The notes under the pieces were generated by a model. The model did not search any database. It was not told the origin of the DNA and was given only the letters and a program-made list of their open reading frames with translations. From assembly GCA_003254925.1 (NCBI GenBank), contig QANZ01033044.1, positions 1,967 to 65,966 of the forward strand: a stretch of 64,000 nt of DNA, read 5' to 3'. This document shows, piece by piece, positions 44,579-57,222 of this stretch; the first letter of the stretch is position 1; every line of letters begins with the position of its first letter. The stretch is from Chamaecrista fasciculata (Eukaryota > Streptophyta > Magnoliopsida > Fabales > Fabaceae). Position numbers and translations under genes: made by a program.

Positions 44579-44839
44579 ATATAGCATTATAGCTTAAGTT
44601 ATATAATGAAAATGAGGATAACACTCTCCCTGTATATTCCTTTTGAGAATGTCCGTCAATGTGTCTCCTTCCTACAGAACAAGTGCAAACGTTAACACTC
44701 ACGCACACAAAACTAACGGCGCCAAGACGGCACGGCATCATCCTCTTTTCCTTCTCTTCTTCACTTTTCTTTTCCAAAAAGCAATTTACCATCTTTCTCT
44801 CATTCTTCTTCAGTTCTTCTCATTCTCTCTCTCTCTCTC

Positions 44840-45201
44840 TTAAAGCATTGTTCTGTCATAGGATCATCAACAGTTCTTGGAGCTACCCATTTGCATCTGA
44901 TCCAAGAATCTCAAGTCTAAGTCTACCCATTGTCTGCCTTATGATCTGTAATTCATTGTTCCCCTTTTCTTTATTTGTTTTTTTTCAAAAATACTTGGGT
45001 TAGCTCAATTCCAGAACAAAAGTAAAGTTAAGGCAAATAATAAATAAAGGAAACAGAGTTAGGGTTTAGTTGTTTCGTCTTTAATGGGTAGTGTGATAGA
45101 TTAAATGATCAATTTGTAGGTTTCTGATGCATTTGCAAAATCTTCTGTTATCTTACCTAAACGCTGTGTTTTGTGATGGATAGAGTGAAAATCTTGGAAC
45201 T
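44840..45201 (+). promoter_or_regulatory. SCAB1 5' leader, probably spliced
   Basis: A CT-rich stretch (about 44770-44850) is followed by leader-like sequence. The bases GATGGATAG just before the coding exon look like a 3' splice site, so a 5' UTR intron is likely. The donor is not certain. Confidence 0.4.
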
Positions 45202-48200
45202 ATGACGAGAGTGAGCCGTGATTTCGGTGACACTATGCAAAAGGAGGCAGTGCCGGCGGTATCAGCCGACGTGTTATTTGCTTCAAGTAGGTTTCCAAAT
45301 TACAAAATTGGAGCTAACAATCAGATCATAGAGACAAAGGATGATCCAAAAGTGCTGTCTATGAAGGAGGTTGTTGCACGTGAGACTGCTCAGCTCTTGG
45401 AACAGCAGAAACGACTCTCTGTTCGTGATCTTGCCAGTAAATTTGAGAGGGGTTTAGCTGCTGCCGCAAAGTTGTCTGAAGAGGTCCTTTGATTTTGATT
45501 TCAATTTCTTTATCTTTTTCATTTCAACATAGTTCTTAGGGTTTTCCAGTTGTGTAATTTGATTTTCCATGTTCTCAATTGAAGTTATCAATTAATAATA
45601 GTTTGCCAAGAACTTTATCCCCTTATTGTTTTAACTAATCTTGACATATGATGAAAACAATAACAGGCTAGACTTAGGGAAGCAGCATCATTGGAAAAAC
45701 ATGTTCTTTTGAAGAAGCTTAGAGATGCGCTTGAATCCCTGAAAGGACGAGTGGCAGGCAGAAACAAGGAGGACGTAGAGGATGCTATTGCTATGGTTAG
45801 TTTTTTTTTTCTTTTTTTTTTTCCTGGTACCTAATAAGCAGATGCTTATTAAAATTTCCACCTCTCTACACCCTCAATGTTCACAGTGTATTTAAATTCT
45901 TGAAAAATATAAAGCAGGCTTAGTATTTGGTCATGATCCACAATATTGGGTTAGTGTTGCTTCAAGGTTTTAGCTTATGGGAGAATTGATCAGCAATTTG
46001 GGTCCACCTAAATAAATAAAAAGGGCTGTCTGACAGCTGATTTTCAGAGGCATATGTGGGTTATGGTTAGTGGATAGTGGGTGATAACAAGAGCCTCCTC
46101 TATAGTGATTTCAGCTTCAGAAGATGTCATATTTTGATTCCTTTGGAGTTCAGAGTTTAACCTTGAGGCAGCTGAGGAAGCATTTTTTTTCTCTTTCTTT
46201 GAAAGAATAAAATATTTGTTCAACAACACCTATTATTTGTGCTGACACTATCTTTTAACTGAATGTGACACATTACATGCCTTCTTCAGGTTGAAGCTCT
46301 AGCAGTTCAATTAACTCAAAGGGAAGGAGAACTAATACAAGAGAAGACAGAAGTGAAGAAGCTAGCAAGTTTTCTTAAGCAGGTAATTTAAACTCTGGTG
46401 ACCGGAGAATTTTAGATAAAATAAGAAATCTTGTTAGAAGGAAAGAAAAATTGCATAGGAAGAATAATCATTTTGTAACAAAACAGTCATTAACATGGTA
46501 TCAAAGTCTTTCTGACCTATTAGCCAAGAGTTTGATCCTTGAGACCTTCACGATTCATAATTGGATTTGAATTCAGCATAAGGTTTAGTGGTCCTGTGTT
46601 TTCGGGATGAACAACTAATCTTGTTTATGTCTTGGACATAGTTTGCAATAATACTAAATTCTATTGCTTGGAAGTAGTGGAAAATCTATATCTTTTTCCC
46701 TTTTCTTTTTCAAGTACACCACAAGAGGTTTGAACTTGGAACCTAAGGCCACTTGCCAACTAAGCATGACTGTCACCACCAGACTACACCCAGCAGATTG
46801 AACATGCTGCAGCATCATGATGTTTTACCTGTGTCCAAAAATGATATTGGAATTCCTATTATCTTTTTGTCAGATAGTTTATTCTTTTTCTATACTTCCC
46901 TGCATAAGGAATTTCATTTCCCTTGTTGAAAGTTGACTTTTGGTTATAGGCATCTGAAGATGCTAAGAAACTTGTAGATGAGGAAAGGTCATTTGCTCGA
47001 TCAGAAATTGATAGTGCCAGAGCAGCAGTCCAGAGAGTAGAAGAGGCCCTTCAGGAACACGAGAGAATGAATCGAGCTATTGGGAAGCAGGTTTGTGCTA
47101 TTTTCTTATTTTATTCATCCTTCTTAATCATATATTTTGTTGATATATACATTTCTCAATAATCTAACAAATATGTGAAGCCAGCCAAAAAAATAAAATC
47201 TTAGTTCATATTTGAAATTGTCAAGTTACATTGAGTTTGACTGAAGTTGGATATTTACATCTAATGTCTGTGATTCAGTCATTCTTTTTCTTTATCTGGA
47301 ACTTGGAAAAGGCAGGGGAAATCGGAATGTGCCTCAAGTTCTTTATTTACAGTAACTATTTAGCATTTGTCTTTTTTCTGTCTTGTATTTTAAAGCCTGT
47401 GCATAACATATCATTTTCTTAATTTTTATTATTATATAGCATCCTTTTTGTGAGTTTTGCCCCTTTATCTTCTTTCTTAGTTTTTTTCTGAAGCTGCTAG
47501 TTGGTTTGCTGTATTTGTTAAAGTTAGGGTTAATATTTAGGTTTCCAGTGTGCATACATATTCATGAGTAGATTATGTCTTCTGATGGGTCTGAGGAAAT
47601 TAAGAAAATCAGAAATCAGGTTGGATTAGCTGGAGTGGAGCCTGAGACCAATTTAAATGGGACAAAAGTGTAAAGAAAGAAGAAAAAGGTAGCTGGACTG
47701 GTTTATACAGACAAGGGGGAAGCACACTAGCATAATGGTTTTGGCATACTGATGTGGACGCGAGTATAGGTTGTGCCAGGGAGTATAGGTAGTGCTTTTG
47801 TATTGTGAGTAGGCAATGAAAATATTAGGGTGGTTTTGGGAGAGACTCTGGCCTCTCGAAAGTCAGATACTTAGGTTACTATTCTGCAGTTTGTGTGTTT
47901 GTTTACCTCTGTAAGCTGCCTCTTCTTGTAATAAACAATAGGGATTAGCTGTTGTTTAGTTGTGGGTTATAACATCTTTAGGTAATCTGTACATTTTCTC
48001 TATTTAACATGTATTCCACTTGGAATTGTCTAATGTATTATTTAACAAAATAGTGGCTTCCTGTAGAAGTATGAACATTGTAACAGGGGAATATGGCAAA
48101 TAATAAATATGTACCAAATATATAATTATCTTTTTTTTTTAATTTAGGACCTGGAACAATTAATGAAGGAGGTTCAAGAGGCTCGAAGAATCAAAATGCT

Positions 48201-51200
48201 TCATCAGCCAAGCAAGGTATCAATTGATTGTTTTCATCTCATTGTGGACATGATTGTTATTTATTTGAATTATCTCCAAATTTTGCTATATATCATAAAA
48301 TAGTTGGGATCAAGTGGAATTCTTGATGAAAATACTTTACTTAATGTGTCTCCCTAGTTCATTAAATTTTAAGTTTCTTTGCCTCTTTCTCATATTTAGT
48401 CAAAGAAGTTATCCCAATGTTCTGAAGTGTTTATAAACAGTCTTTGGACCCAAACCTTCCATTAACCCGATTCCCTAATTTAACAGTTGGGTTAATGAAA
48501 AACAAGTTGAACTAGTAATATGAATAAAAAAAATTTATATGTAGTGTAAATTGAAAAATTCATGTAAACCGATTTTTTTAATTTCAAAACTACATTAAAT
48601 CAAGCTACAGTCGCAATTAATCTAAGAAAACATGAACATAATTTATGGGTCCCAATCTTGTGTTTCATTATAACGTATAAATTTATAATTGATTGTTTTA
48701 TATTTCAAATATACCATTGGTTTATTTTGCTGGCTTTTAGAATAAATCTATTGTACCTTCGAATGCTAGTGATATAACATCCATAAAGGTCCTGCATGGT
48801 TTCAGAACCACATTACTTTTGGCAATAAACCATGTTTAGTGGCAGCAGTGTTTTTCTTTTATTGTGACTGATTTTTTCTCATTTTTCCTTTATTTTCTTG
48901 GAGTTCATTTTTCCATCATGATAGAGACATTAACACAAAGGATCATGGGTTTTCATCTTTAACAAAAAAAAAAAAAAGATAGATGAATTGCTTCTTGGCA
49001 CAGTGTTAACTTACTCTTTAGCAAGTTATTTTAAAGAATTGAATGTATTGATTGTTGGTTTGCTAGGTTATGGATATGGAGCATGAACTTCGAGCATTGA
49101 GGGCTCAACTTGCTGAGAAGTCAAGACATTATCTTCGACTTCAAAAAGAGGTATTCCTGCAAGTTATGATTTGTAGCCTATTTATGTTTTCAGCAATTAC
49201 CTTAATTTGTTGGTACCTTTTTTTCTTTTTTTTTTTTTTTTTTTNTTTTTTTTTTTTGTAAAAAAAAACTTATTGATATCATTATTTGTGATTAAATAAT
49301 ATACGTTATATAAGAGGCAGTATCATGTTAAAAAAAGTCTGCTCTTGAGGTGCTCTCTCTTTCTCTCTCTCTCCTATTATTATTTTTTTAATATCTAAAG
49401 TAAAGAAACTGAAGTTATAGAATAATAAGCTTCTGGGTTTTGTTACATATCTAAGAAACTTGCGCATTTGGGTTTTATTTCCTCTCAATTGATAAGTTCT
49501 TTAATTAAATTGAGAAATTATATCTTCTGTTGTTAGCTTGTCTCAATGCTTATCCCGCATTGCACTTTCCAGATAGCGAGGTCAAAGAGGGGTGAGGGTA
49601 ATGATCCTCATCTATATGAACTAGAAGGGACTGAAACATTAGGTTCATATTTGCAAATTCAACCTTGCTCTGATAATGCTCCTGAACTTTCAAAATGTTC
49701 AATTCAGTGGTATCGTGTATCATCTGAAGGTGCCAAAAAGGAACTTATTTCAGGTAGATCTTGTTTTAACTTAGTATGCCACATATCATTTGAAGATATA
49801 ATATCTCTCTTGTAGTGTTTCTATGTTGATTATGCTAGTCAATGAATCTTAATTTACCCTTCTATTTCCGGTCACCCAAAATAAAGTATTGTTTTTTTTC
49901 GGCCAAACCAAAATAAAGTATTGGCTAGTTAGTATTTTGCAATACATTTCTTACTGTGTAATTCTATTTTGTAGGAGCTACCAAATCGGTTTATGCCCCT
50001 GAACCTTTCGACGTTGGACGTATATTGCAAGTTGATATTATTTCAGAAGGGCAGCAAATTGTATTGACATCCACTGGTCCAATTGATCCAGGTTCGGTGC
50101 TAGTTCTGAATCTCTATTGTGCGATCTAGTAGTCCTCAATAGGCATGGTTTCTATATGTTATCTTCTATTTAAACCTTCTACTTTGTCTTTTTATGCAAC
50201 TTTAGTACATAAATGTCTCATTATGCAATCAAGTTGAACTTAAAACATTAGTTTAATATTCTTACGCAGCTGCTGGTTTGGGAACCTATGTAGAGGCTCT
50301 TGTGCGAAAACATGACACTGAATTCAATGTATGTTAGTATGATCCTTTTTACCTTTTCTTCCATTCTTTTCATTTTTCATCTAATTTAACTAATTGTACA
50401 CTAGAATCAAAATAAAATGTTTCCGTAGTATAAATTGATCTTGAGTTATTCTGTAAGCCTATCATTTGTTTTTGTTGTGCCTATTAGTCTTACATGGTGT
50501 TAGTGCTGTAAGAACCATTCTTGGACATCTTCTTAAAAGCTTTAGTTTTCATGTTATGCGATTATGTGGTTCCATAACATGGAAGCAAAATCTGAACAAT
50601 CTTTTGGTCTAAAGTTTGAGAACTACCACATACTTCAGCTTCTAGATCAAGTTGTTTTACGATGGAGCCTCTTTGATCAAGCGTGTACAGTTTGGCCCAG
50701 TCTTACAAATGAAATTTCAATACAAGAGTATTTACTCTAGTAAAATGTACTTTTGCATTGTTCTTTCTCAGCATTTGGATATTAAGGTTTAAAACTAAGT
50801 TACAACCGATGGATTCATGGTAATAGCATCATAATTTTATTCAATACTTTGCACTTTGCAGGTGGTTGTAACTCAGATTAATGGTTCACATCATTCAACC
50901 GAATCTATTCATGTACTTCACGTTGGAAAGATGAGAATGAAGCTCTGCAAAGGAAAGGCAACAATTGCCAAAGAATACTATTCAACTTCAATGCAGGTAT
51001 TTCAAGTCAAACCTGTGACTAGGGATGGCCCAACCTGGCCCAGAAAGAGCTGAGGCTTTATAGGGACAGGTTGGGCAGGCCCTTCTTGTAATGAGCTATC
51101 AAAAATTAGCACACCCAGGCTTTTTAAGGACTGTGGAAAGGCCCTAAAAAATATAGGTTTATGATACAAATTGAACAATCCACCAATAAATAAACGCTAA

Positions 51201-52218
51201 TTATCCTTAACCAAATAAAAAATAGCTCTGTAAAATGCTAATAACATTTTTCTTAAAACAAATTATGTTCAATCTCTGGGGCTTGGCCCAGTTCCACCCT
51301 GTGGGCAGAAAATGGTCTTCTATTTTTGTAGATCGCTCTTTTTTTTTTTTTATATATATAAGAATGAACAAACTGAGCAATATTAAAAACAACCTAAGAT
51401 TGTAAAGGAGAAAGAGCTTTTCATTTTCACTCTCTTACCGTAAAGCTTGTTGGTTGAAAAAAATGATGTATTTGAGTTTTTCTGCTGAATAAACAATTTC
51501 CATGGAGTGTGAAGAAGCTGACTGTTCTGAAAATGATTTTTTTTTTTTCTTATTAAAAAAAGTGATTCTATCCTGTGTCTTATATGGCCAATCAATTGAC
51601 ATACTTTGTAATTGTTTCTCTGTAGCTTTGTGGAGTTCGAGGAGGTGGAAATGCCGCTGCCCAGGCACTATTTTGGCAAGCAAAGCAAGGACTGTCTTTC
51701 GTGTTAGCATTTGAATCAGAGCGAGACAGAAATGCAGCTATCATGCTTGCAAGGAGGTTTGCCTTCGATTGTAATGTACGTGGTTCTGACTTTTCTGAAG
51801 TAGTCTCCATGTAACTAGTGATTGTTACAATTTGAGCGTTCATCATTCACATATCTCTTCATTTTAATATTAACAAAAATAATCACATAAATGATAAAAT
51901 AATGAGTTGTTTAAGTGTTGAAACTTGGAAGTCTGTTTGTCATTAAACTGTTTCAGTGTTCTGAGGATTAAGTAGATTATTTCTATTTACATGATTATTT
52001 CCTTTTAAAGTTGAGATTGAAAATATGAAAAGATAGTTAAATGATGATCAAGCAAATCGTTGGGTTGCAAATTGATTTCAGCCAAAACCACAGTAGGATT
52101 GAAATGTAATTTACCAACAGTTATTTATCTTATTTGCTATTTCTAACTTTGAAACTCATATGGTGCTTGCCAGATCATGCTTGCTGGACCCGACGACAGA
52201 GCTCCTCTGGGAACATGA
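45202..52218 (+). CDS. SCAB1: SCAB1, stomatal closure-related actin-binding protein
   Basis: This plant-specific protein binds, bundles and stabilises F-actin, and in Arabidopsis it is needed for normal stomatal closure. Twelve coding exons give 494 residues (Arabidopsis about 496): 45202-45483, 45667-45795, 46290-46382, 46950-47090, 48148-48216, 49067-49150, 49573-49753, 49975-50091, 50270-50328, 50862-50996, 51626-51775 and 52174-52218. The N-terminal actin-binding part (FASSRFPNYKIGANNQI) leads into long coiled coils rich in Ala, Glu and Lys (about 95-270). An Ig-like domain and a PH-type domain form the C-terminus, with GATKSVYAPEPFDVGR, DPAAGLGTYVEALVRKH and LCGVRGGGNAAAQALFWQAK strongly conserved. 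Exon 7 has two in-frame acceptors 36 bases apart; I chose the downstream one (49573) because it keeps the family length. Poly-T with an N (49245) lies in intron 6. Confidence 0.93.
46690..46795 (-). mobile_element. Possible SINE fragment in SCAB1 intron 3
   Basis: On the minus strand a box B-like GGTTCCAAGTTCAAACC is followed by GTGTACTTGAAAAAGAAAAG, an A-rich end resembling that of the SINE at 18033. No target duplication was found and box A is unclear. Confidence 0.35.
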
Positions 52219-54042
52219 TGACCAATGTCCTTGAATCTTACAATTTCTGAAAAATGTAATTATTTGAGTTGTCCTACCTTGTATCATAAGTGTGAATGAA
52301 AAAAGACTTGGTAAGAGCAGAATGTGGCTTGTTATTGTGGTTTGATTCATGCCTTTTGTGGTTTGAGTCCCTTTAATATAGTTTTCCTTCTTCAACACCA
52401 AGGCACTTTTTTAGGTTTGCCTTTGTGAGTGATGATTGGTTGAGAAAATTGCGGAGGGGTTACATTGTAGAGTTGGAGACAACTATGTCTAGTGTTTGCA
52501 ATGCTAATTGATTGTATTCTGATTCACTGCAAATTGTGAGAATTTTTGCAGTATATATATATACCTTTAGGTGCCTTGTGGACAGAAGTATGAGTTAATA
52601 ACTTCTAACAATGTGTTAACCAGTTTAATTAACTAGATATATTAATATACAAATAAAAAAGAAGTCCATGCCCTATTTAACTTTGATGGGCGTATGGACC
52701 CAAAAAAAAAAAACCTTTGATGGGCCAACATGAGATTGACCCATTCTTATAAGGTTTGAAAATTAGACTTTAATAACCTGTCTTCATCTTTTCTCTCCAA
52801 CCTTTGTCTTGCATATTTTCGCACAGGTTTCTTCCTTTTAATTCTTAGTTCTACAGTCCCTACTTTTCATCTTTTGTTTGAGGTTATTTGTTGAATAAGT
52901 CAGATCTTTTGTCCTTTTTCTAGTTGTGGATTTATCTGTCCCTCTTTATAGTGGTGGATTTATCCAGATCTATTTCTGGTTATAATCTTTCCTTTGTGAG
53001 AGATTCTATTCTAATATTAGATCTTACTTCAAATCTGAACATATATGTCGGAGAGATTGAATGTTTCAACAAATTTGTGGAAGAGTTTATGGCATTTACA
53101 TTTGAGACGAACATTTCTTTCTTGATATATAGAGAGATTCATGGTGAACATCTTGTTGGCAACACCGAGATTGGTGATGACTTTCATCTTGCAGATAGGA
53201 TCATTTGTATTTTAATTTGTTATTCTAGTTCAACAATATTTGCAAATTGTTCTTCTGTTTTATCAGATTGGAATTTTCTGACTAATTGTAAGTGCCGTTT
53301 GACTTTTTTATAATACAATTTGGCATGATGTTTTTCAAAAAAAAAAATTAGACTTTAGAACAAGGAAAAAAATTTGATCAAGAAGAAAAGAACAAGGAAA
53401 AAAATGGTCTTCTGGCCAAAAAAAAAAAAGGAAAAAAATGGTCTAAACAAACAGTCAAATTAACTCTGAAAATATAACTGTAGATGCATAGACTGTTTGC
53501 CCATGTTTATTTATGTGAAAAGCAACTTATTTTTCTAGAAATAACATTTATTTTTAGTTTTCAAAATATATTTGCCTTACACGTGTGAGATTCGTAAATA
53601 ATTTTAGGACTCTAAATTTGAAGAAAACTGTATTTTGTTTGAATGAAGACGTAATAGTATTAAATTAGTAACAATAAAGGCTTTTAAATTGCGAAATTGA
53701 ATGAATGTTTTTTAAAATTTAGATTCCATTTTTTTTTTAGTTTCTGTGATTAAAACGTAATTTAGAGAAATAAAATATAATTTTAATTACTGACTCAAAC
53801 TCGAAACTACGTCGTTTGTGAAGTATCTCTGACATATCTTACGCGTCGAAATAGGAGGAGTGGTCGGTGTTTGTGTCCAATCAACGACAAAGACAAAAAA
53901 GCGTTTTTGATTTGCAAATTTCATTTTGTGATGTCAGTTGGACAACGTGATTAGTGGTCATAACCCGTACAACGCTCCTTCTTTATTATCAACTCATTGT
54001 CATTATTCATTTCTCGATTTATTAATCACGACTAATTACAGA
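52219..54042. other. SCAB1 3' region and intergenic DNA
   Basis: The first ~350 bases are probably SCAB1 3' UTR. An open frame at 52924-53313 (129 codons) has no recognisable domain and sits in sequence that ends in A runs near 53340, so it may be part of an old retroposed piece. I do not call it a gene. Confidence 0.4.
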
Positions 54043-54051
54043 TTAATTAAT

Positions 54052-54184
54052 GAGGAAACCTACTATTTGGTCTCTTTTTTTTACAGCTTCAACTATTTGG
54101 TCCCTGTATTTTTGAAATAGACTATTTGGTCCCTCAAAAATTAAAAATGTCAACCAAATAGAGGGACCAAATAGTAGGTTTCTC
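54052..54184. mobile_element. 133-bp foldback MITE, family E, exact 9-bp duplication
   Basis: The ends are GAGGAAACCTACTATTTGGTC and the mirror image. The 9-mers TTAATTAAT at 54043-54051 and 54185-54193 are identical, although the site is itself a TTAA repeat. Arms repeat ACTATTTGGTCCC. It lies about 0.6 kb upstream of the LEA_2 start codon. Confidence 0.75.
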
Positions 54185-54310
54185 TTAATTAATTAATTAG
54201 ACTGTGAAATCATGTCATTCGGATTTCAAGACATGTCAACGGCCAGGATGCATAGTATATTCGTGGGCGTCTTTGGACCGTCGATACACCGATGACGACC
54301 CCTACAAAAA

Positions 54311-54767
54311 TCTTGAGCTCCTGCTCAACATTTAGTGTTGAATTTGAGTGAGAAATTTCCTCTTACTAGCCGATCATCTCTCTCTTGAGTTTCTGACTAC
54401 CAGTCATCAACAGGTACGTCTCAATTCTCTATGATCGTCTTCTGCACTATGATCTCGATCTATCTTTTGGCCATTCTCACTGATTGTTTTGAAATGCATT
54501 TCCACTGATCCCGGTCCATTCTAGTTATCTTTGGGATAGTGTTGACTGTTGATCGATCTTGTGTTATGATGATGTGTGTTTTTCACTTTGATCTTTCGGG
54601 TTTTGATTACTGATTTACCGTTTACTACTCTGATATGGGTTTTGATTGGAATTATGAATCATCTGTTTGTGTTTAGTTTGTATCAATGTGATCCAATTAC
54701 TTCACTTCGATTATTGTTTTGATCGGATCTTTCCCACGTTAAATACTCTGCCGTTTGCAGTTTAGAT
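54311..54767 (+). promoter_or_regulatory. LEA_2 5' UTR with an intron
   Basis: A leader ending ATCAACAG at 54411 is followed by GTACGT, and an acceptor TTTGCAG at 54753-54759 precedes TTTAGAT and the start codon. This implies a ~350-base 5' UTR intron, common in well-expressed plant genes. Confidence 0.5.
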
Positions 54768-55733
54768 ATGTCTACATCTGAGAAGCCGGAAGTGGAAGTG
54801 ATTGATAGGGATGCTAAGGAGAAAGATCACAAGGAGGATGATAAAGAAGAAGGGAAGGGTGGATTCATTGAGAAGGTGAAGGATTTCATTCATGATATCG
54901 GTGAGAAGATCGAGGAAGCAATTGGGTTCGGTAAGCCTACAGCAGATGTTAAAGCGGTACACATTCCTTCAATTAATCTTGAGAAGGCTGAACTTGTTGT
55001 TGATGTGCTCATAAAGAACCCAAATCCTGTACCAATTCCTCTAATTGACATAAACTACTTGATTGAGAGTGATGGGAGGAAACTAGTTTCAGGATTGATA
55101 CCAGATGCAGGTACAATCCATGCACATGGAGAGGAGACTGTCAAAATTCCTCTTACTTTGGTTTATCAGGACATAAAGGACACTTATGATGACATAAAAC
55201 CTGGAAGCATCATACCTTATAAGATTAAGGTTGATCTTATTGTGGATGTTCCTGTCTTTGGAAGGCTTACTCTGCCTGTGGAAAAAACTGGAGAGGTCCC
55301 CATACCTTATAAGCCTGATGTTGATCTTGAGAAAATTCATTTTGAGAGGTTCTCTTTTGAAGAAACCGTTGCAGTTCTTCATTTGAAATTGGAAAACAAG
55401 AATGACTTTGATCTGGGCCTCAATGCATTAGATTATGAGATCTGGCTTGCTGGCGTTAGCATTGGAGGTGCTGAACTCGCCAAATCTGCAAAAATTGAGA
55501 AGAGTGGTATTAGCTACATCAATATACCGTTTACCTTTAGGCCCAAAGACTTTGGTTCTGCACTGTGGGACATGATTAGAGGAAAGGGTACAGGTTACAC
55601 CATCAAAGGAAATATTAATGTTGACACTCCTTTTGGAGCGATGAAACTGCCCATTAGCAAGGAAGGTGGCACAACCCGTCTCAAGAAGAATAAAGAAGAT
55701 GGTGGTGATGATGATGATGATGAGGTTTGTTAG
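54768..55733 (+). CDS. LEA_2 desiccation-related protein with two WHy domains (LEA14-like)
   Basis: The protein has 321 residues in one coding exon. The N-terminus is charged and includes an amphipathic stretch (GGFIEKVKDFIHDIGEKIEEAIGFG). Two LEA_2/WHy beta-sandwich domains follow, at about 70-180 (ELVVDVLIKNPNPVPIPL) and about 195-300 (VAVLHLKLENKNDFDLGL). The repeated NP or ND turn after a hydrophobic strand is the WHy signature. The tail is lysine-rich and then poly-Asp. Relatives (Arabidopsis At2g44060 type) are cytosolic, folded, atypical LEA proteins linked to drought and cold. The annotated end (DDDDDEVC) reads into a possible donor GTTTGT. Splicing to the acceptor TTGCAG at 56472 would instead end the protein in Glu-Glu. 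Confidence 0.93.
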   Translation: MSTSEKPEVEVIDRDAKEKDHKEDDKEEGKGGFIEKVKDFIHDIGEKIEEAIGFGKPTADVKAVHIPSINLEKAELVVDVLIKNPNPVPIPLIDINYLIESDGRKLVSGLIPDAGTIHAHGEETVKIPLTLVYQDIKDTYDDIKPGSIIPYKIKVDLIVDVPVFGRLTLPVEKTGEVPIPYKPDVDLEKIHFERFSFEETVAVLHLKLENKNDFDLGLNALDYEIWLAGVSIGGAELAKSAKIEKSGISYINIPFTFRPKDFGSALWDMIRGKGTGYTIKGNINVDTPFGAMKLPISKEGGTTRLKKNKEDGGDDDDDEVC

Positions 55734-57222
55734 CTGTTTTTCTCTGTTTTTATTTTCTCATCTTTGCTTTTTGGCTTGTTACCTATGAACTTGCAAGTAT
55801 CGTTTTTCACTTCTAGAAGATAATGCATGTTTATAGAGGTGTATGTTTGTAGCCAGATGAATTCTTTGCTCTATGTTAGTATGAATGCCTGTCTTAGTTA
55901 ATATTATTCTGGGTTATTGGTTCCTCATTGGAAGACCACATTGTTAGTGCACTAAATTTTCCTGAAGTAAACATACTTCTTTGGCTAAATTAATTTGGCA
56001 ACATGTAAGTTTTTTCATGTCATGTTGTAATCCTGCCAATAAGAATCATGGAAGACCTTTAACATTGTACAATTTAATACACTGACTTGTAGCTTGCATT
56101 TGGCCCTGAGATCGTAGAGATTTTAAATTCTAGTGGCAATATGATATTCTATCAGACTTCACGCTCATATTTGGAATTAAAATATCATCACAACCCGTCA
56201 AGGTTTGTTTGTGAACTTATATCCAGTGTCGCAATGATTTTTTTCTTCAAAATCAGTGGACAAAGCTAAAAATAGTGAAAATTGAATTAGTCTACATTTT
56301 GCTGTTGTCTGAAATCAGGCCTGATCGACTATTGAACGTTTCTAGAAAATTGTTTGGAGTTGTTAACAATGCTCATATATTTTTTGTTCATATTTTCAAT
56401 ACTCTTCTTCCCTGTTCCTCTAATGTATTTGCTTGTGCTATAAAACTTAGTCCTTGATTTCCTCCCTTGCAGGAATGAAGGTGAAGCGGCAGGAAGTGTC
56501 ACAGGTGGCTGTTCTTTTGTTGTTCACAGTAGAGATCTATTACAGTATTAGTAATAAAGGAATTGAACTTCTAGGCATTAATTTATGGCCAGTGTGTATC
56601 TGCGTCTGTGTGTTTTATTCACGATCAGCTGGCATGTGCTCTTGCTTGTGTATTCATGTTCCTGATTCAGTTCTTATTTGATGATGAAAACATGCTCTGG
56701 TTGTCTTTTTGGATGGACAATTAATTATTATTCGATAGTCTAAATGAAACCTAATAGTTTTCCAACACTTACATCAGTCACTGCATGATACTCTGAATTC
56801 AGTGAATTGCCCTTGGACATATGATTTGTCCTCTGTTCTATTGTGTAGTGGCCCCTAACTTTTTAATATCGATGCCTTCTCTAGGTTTTAGTTTTGCTTT
56901 TGATTAACCTAGAGGATTTCACTTGACAAATGAAGGTGTGCTTTGAAATTCTGATCTCAGGATTTCATCTTTAGGGAGTTGTGGTTACTACTTATTAGGC
57001 CCGTGTGGTTATAACTTATAACTTTGTATATTTGGATTAGTAGCTAGTGGATGCCTTACTATTATTATTTTATGAAACATCAATTAGTGATGGCGGATGG
57101 TTCTACCACTTTTACATTATATTGATATGACAGATTAATGACACTTTATGTTGTGATTTCAAGTTTCACCTGCTCAACCGAACAATCCGTTTTCCGAACA
57201 ACGTGTTAATCGTTCGGAAAAC
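55734..57222. other. LEA_2 3' region
   Basis: This probably contains an intron and a distal 3' UTR exon of the LEA_2 gene (from about 56473). I see no further gene. Short frames here (56275-56681) lack any recognisable content. Confidence 0.45.

Noticed and set aside
44242-44580. 112-codon minus-strand frame
   Set aside because: It translates TA microsatellites at the end of the 43.3-kb TIR element.
46497-46640. TGGTATCAAAGTC stretch in SCAB1 intron 3, like a Copia-type primer-binding site
   Set aside because: One short resemblance with no LTR ends, duplication or coding remnant; too little to call an element.
47580-47960. LTR-like wording (GACTCTGGCCTCTCGAAAG) in SCAB1 intron 4
   Set aside because: No termini or target duplication found, and no second copy in the window.
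52924-53313. 129-codon open frame downstream of SCAB1
   Set aside because: No domain, no promoter signals, low-complexity surroundings ending in A runs; not supported as a gene.
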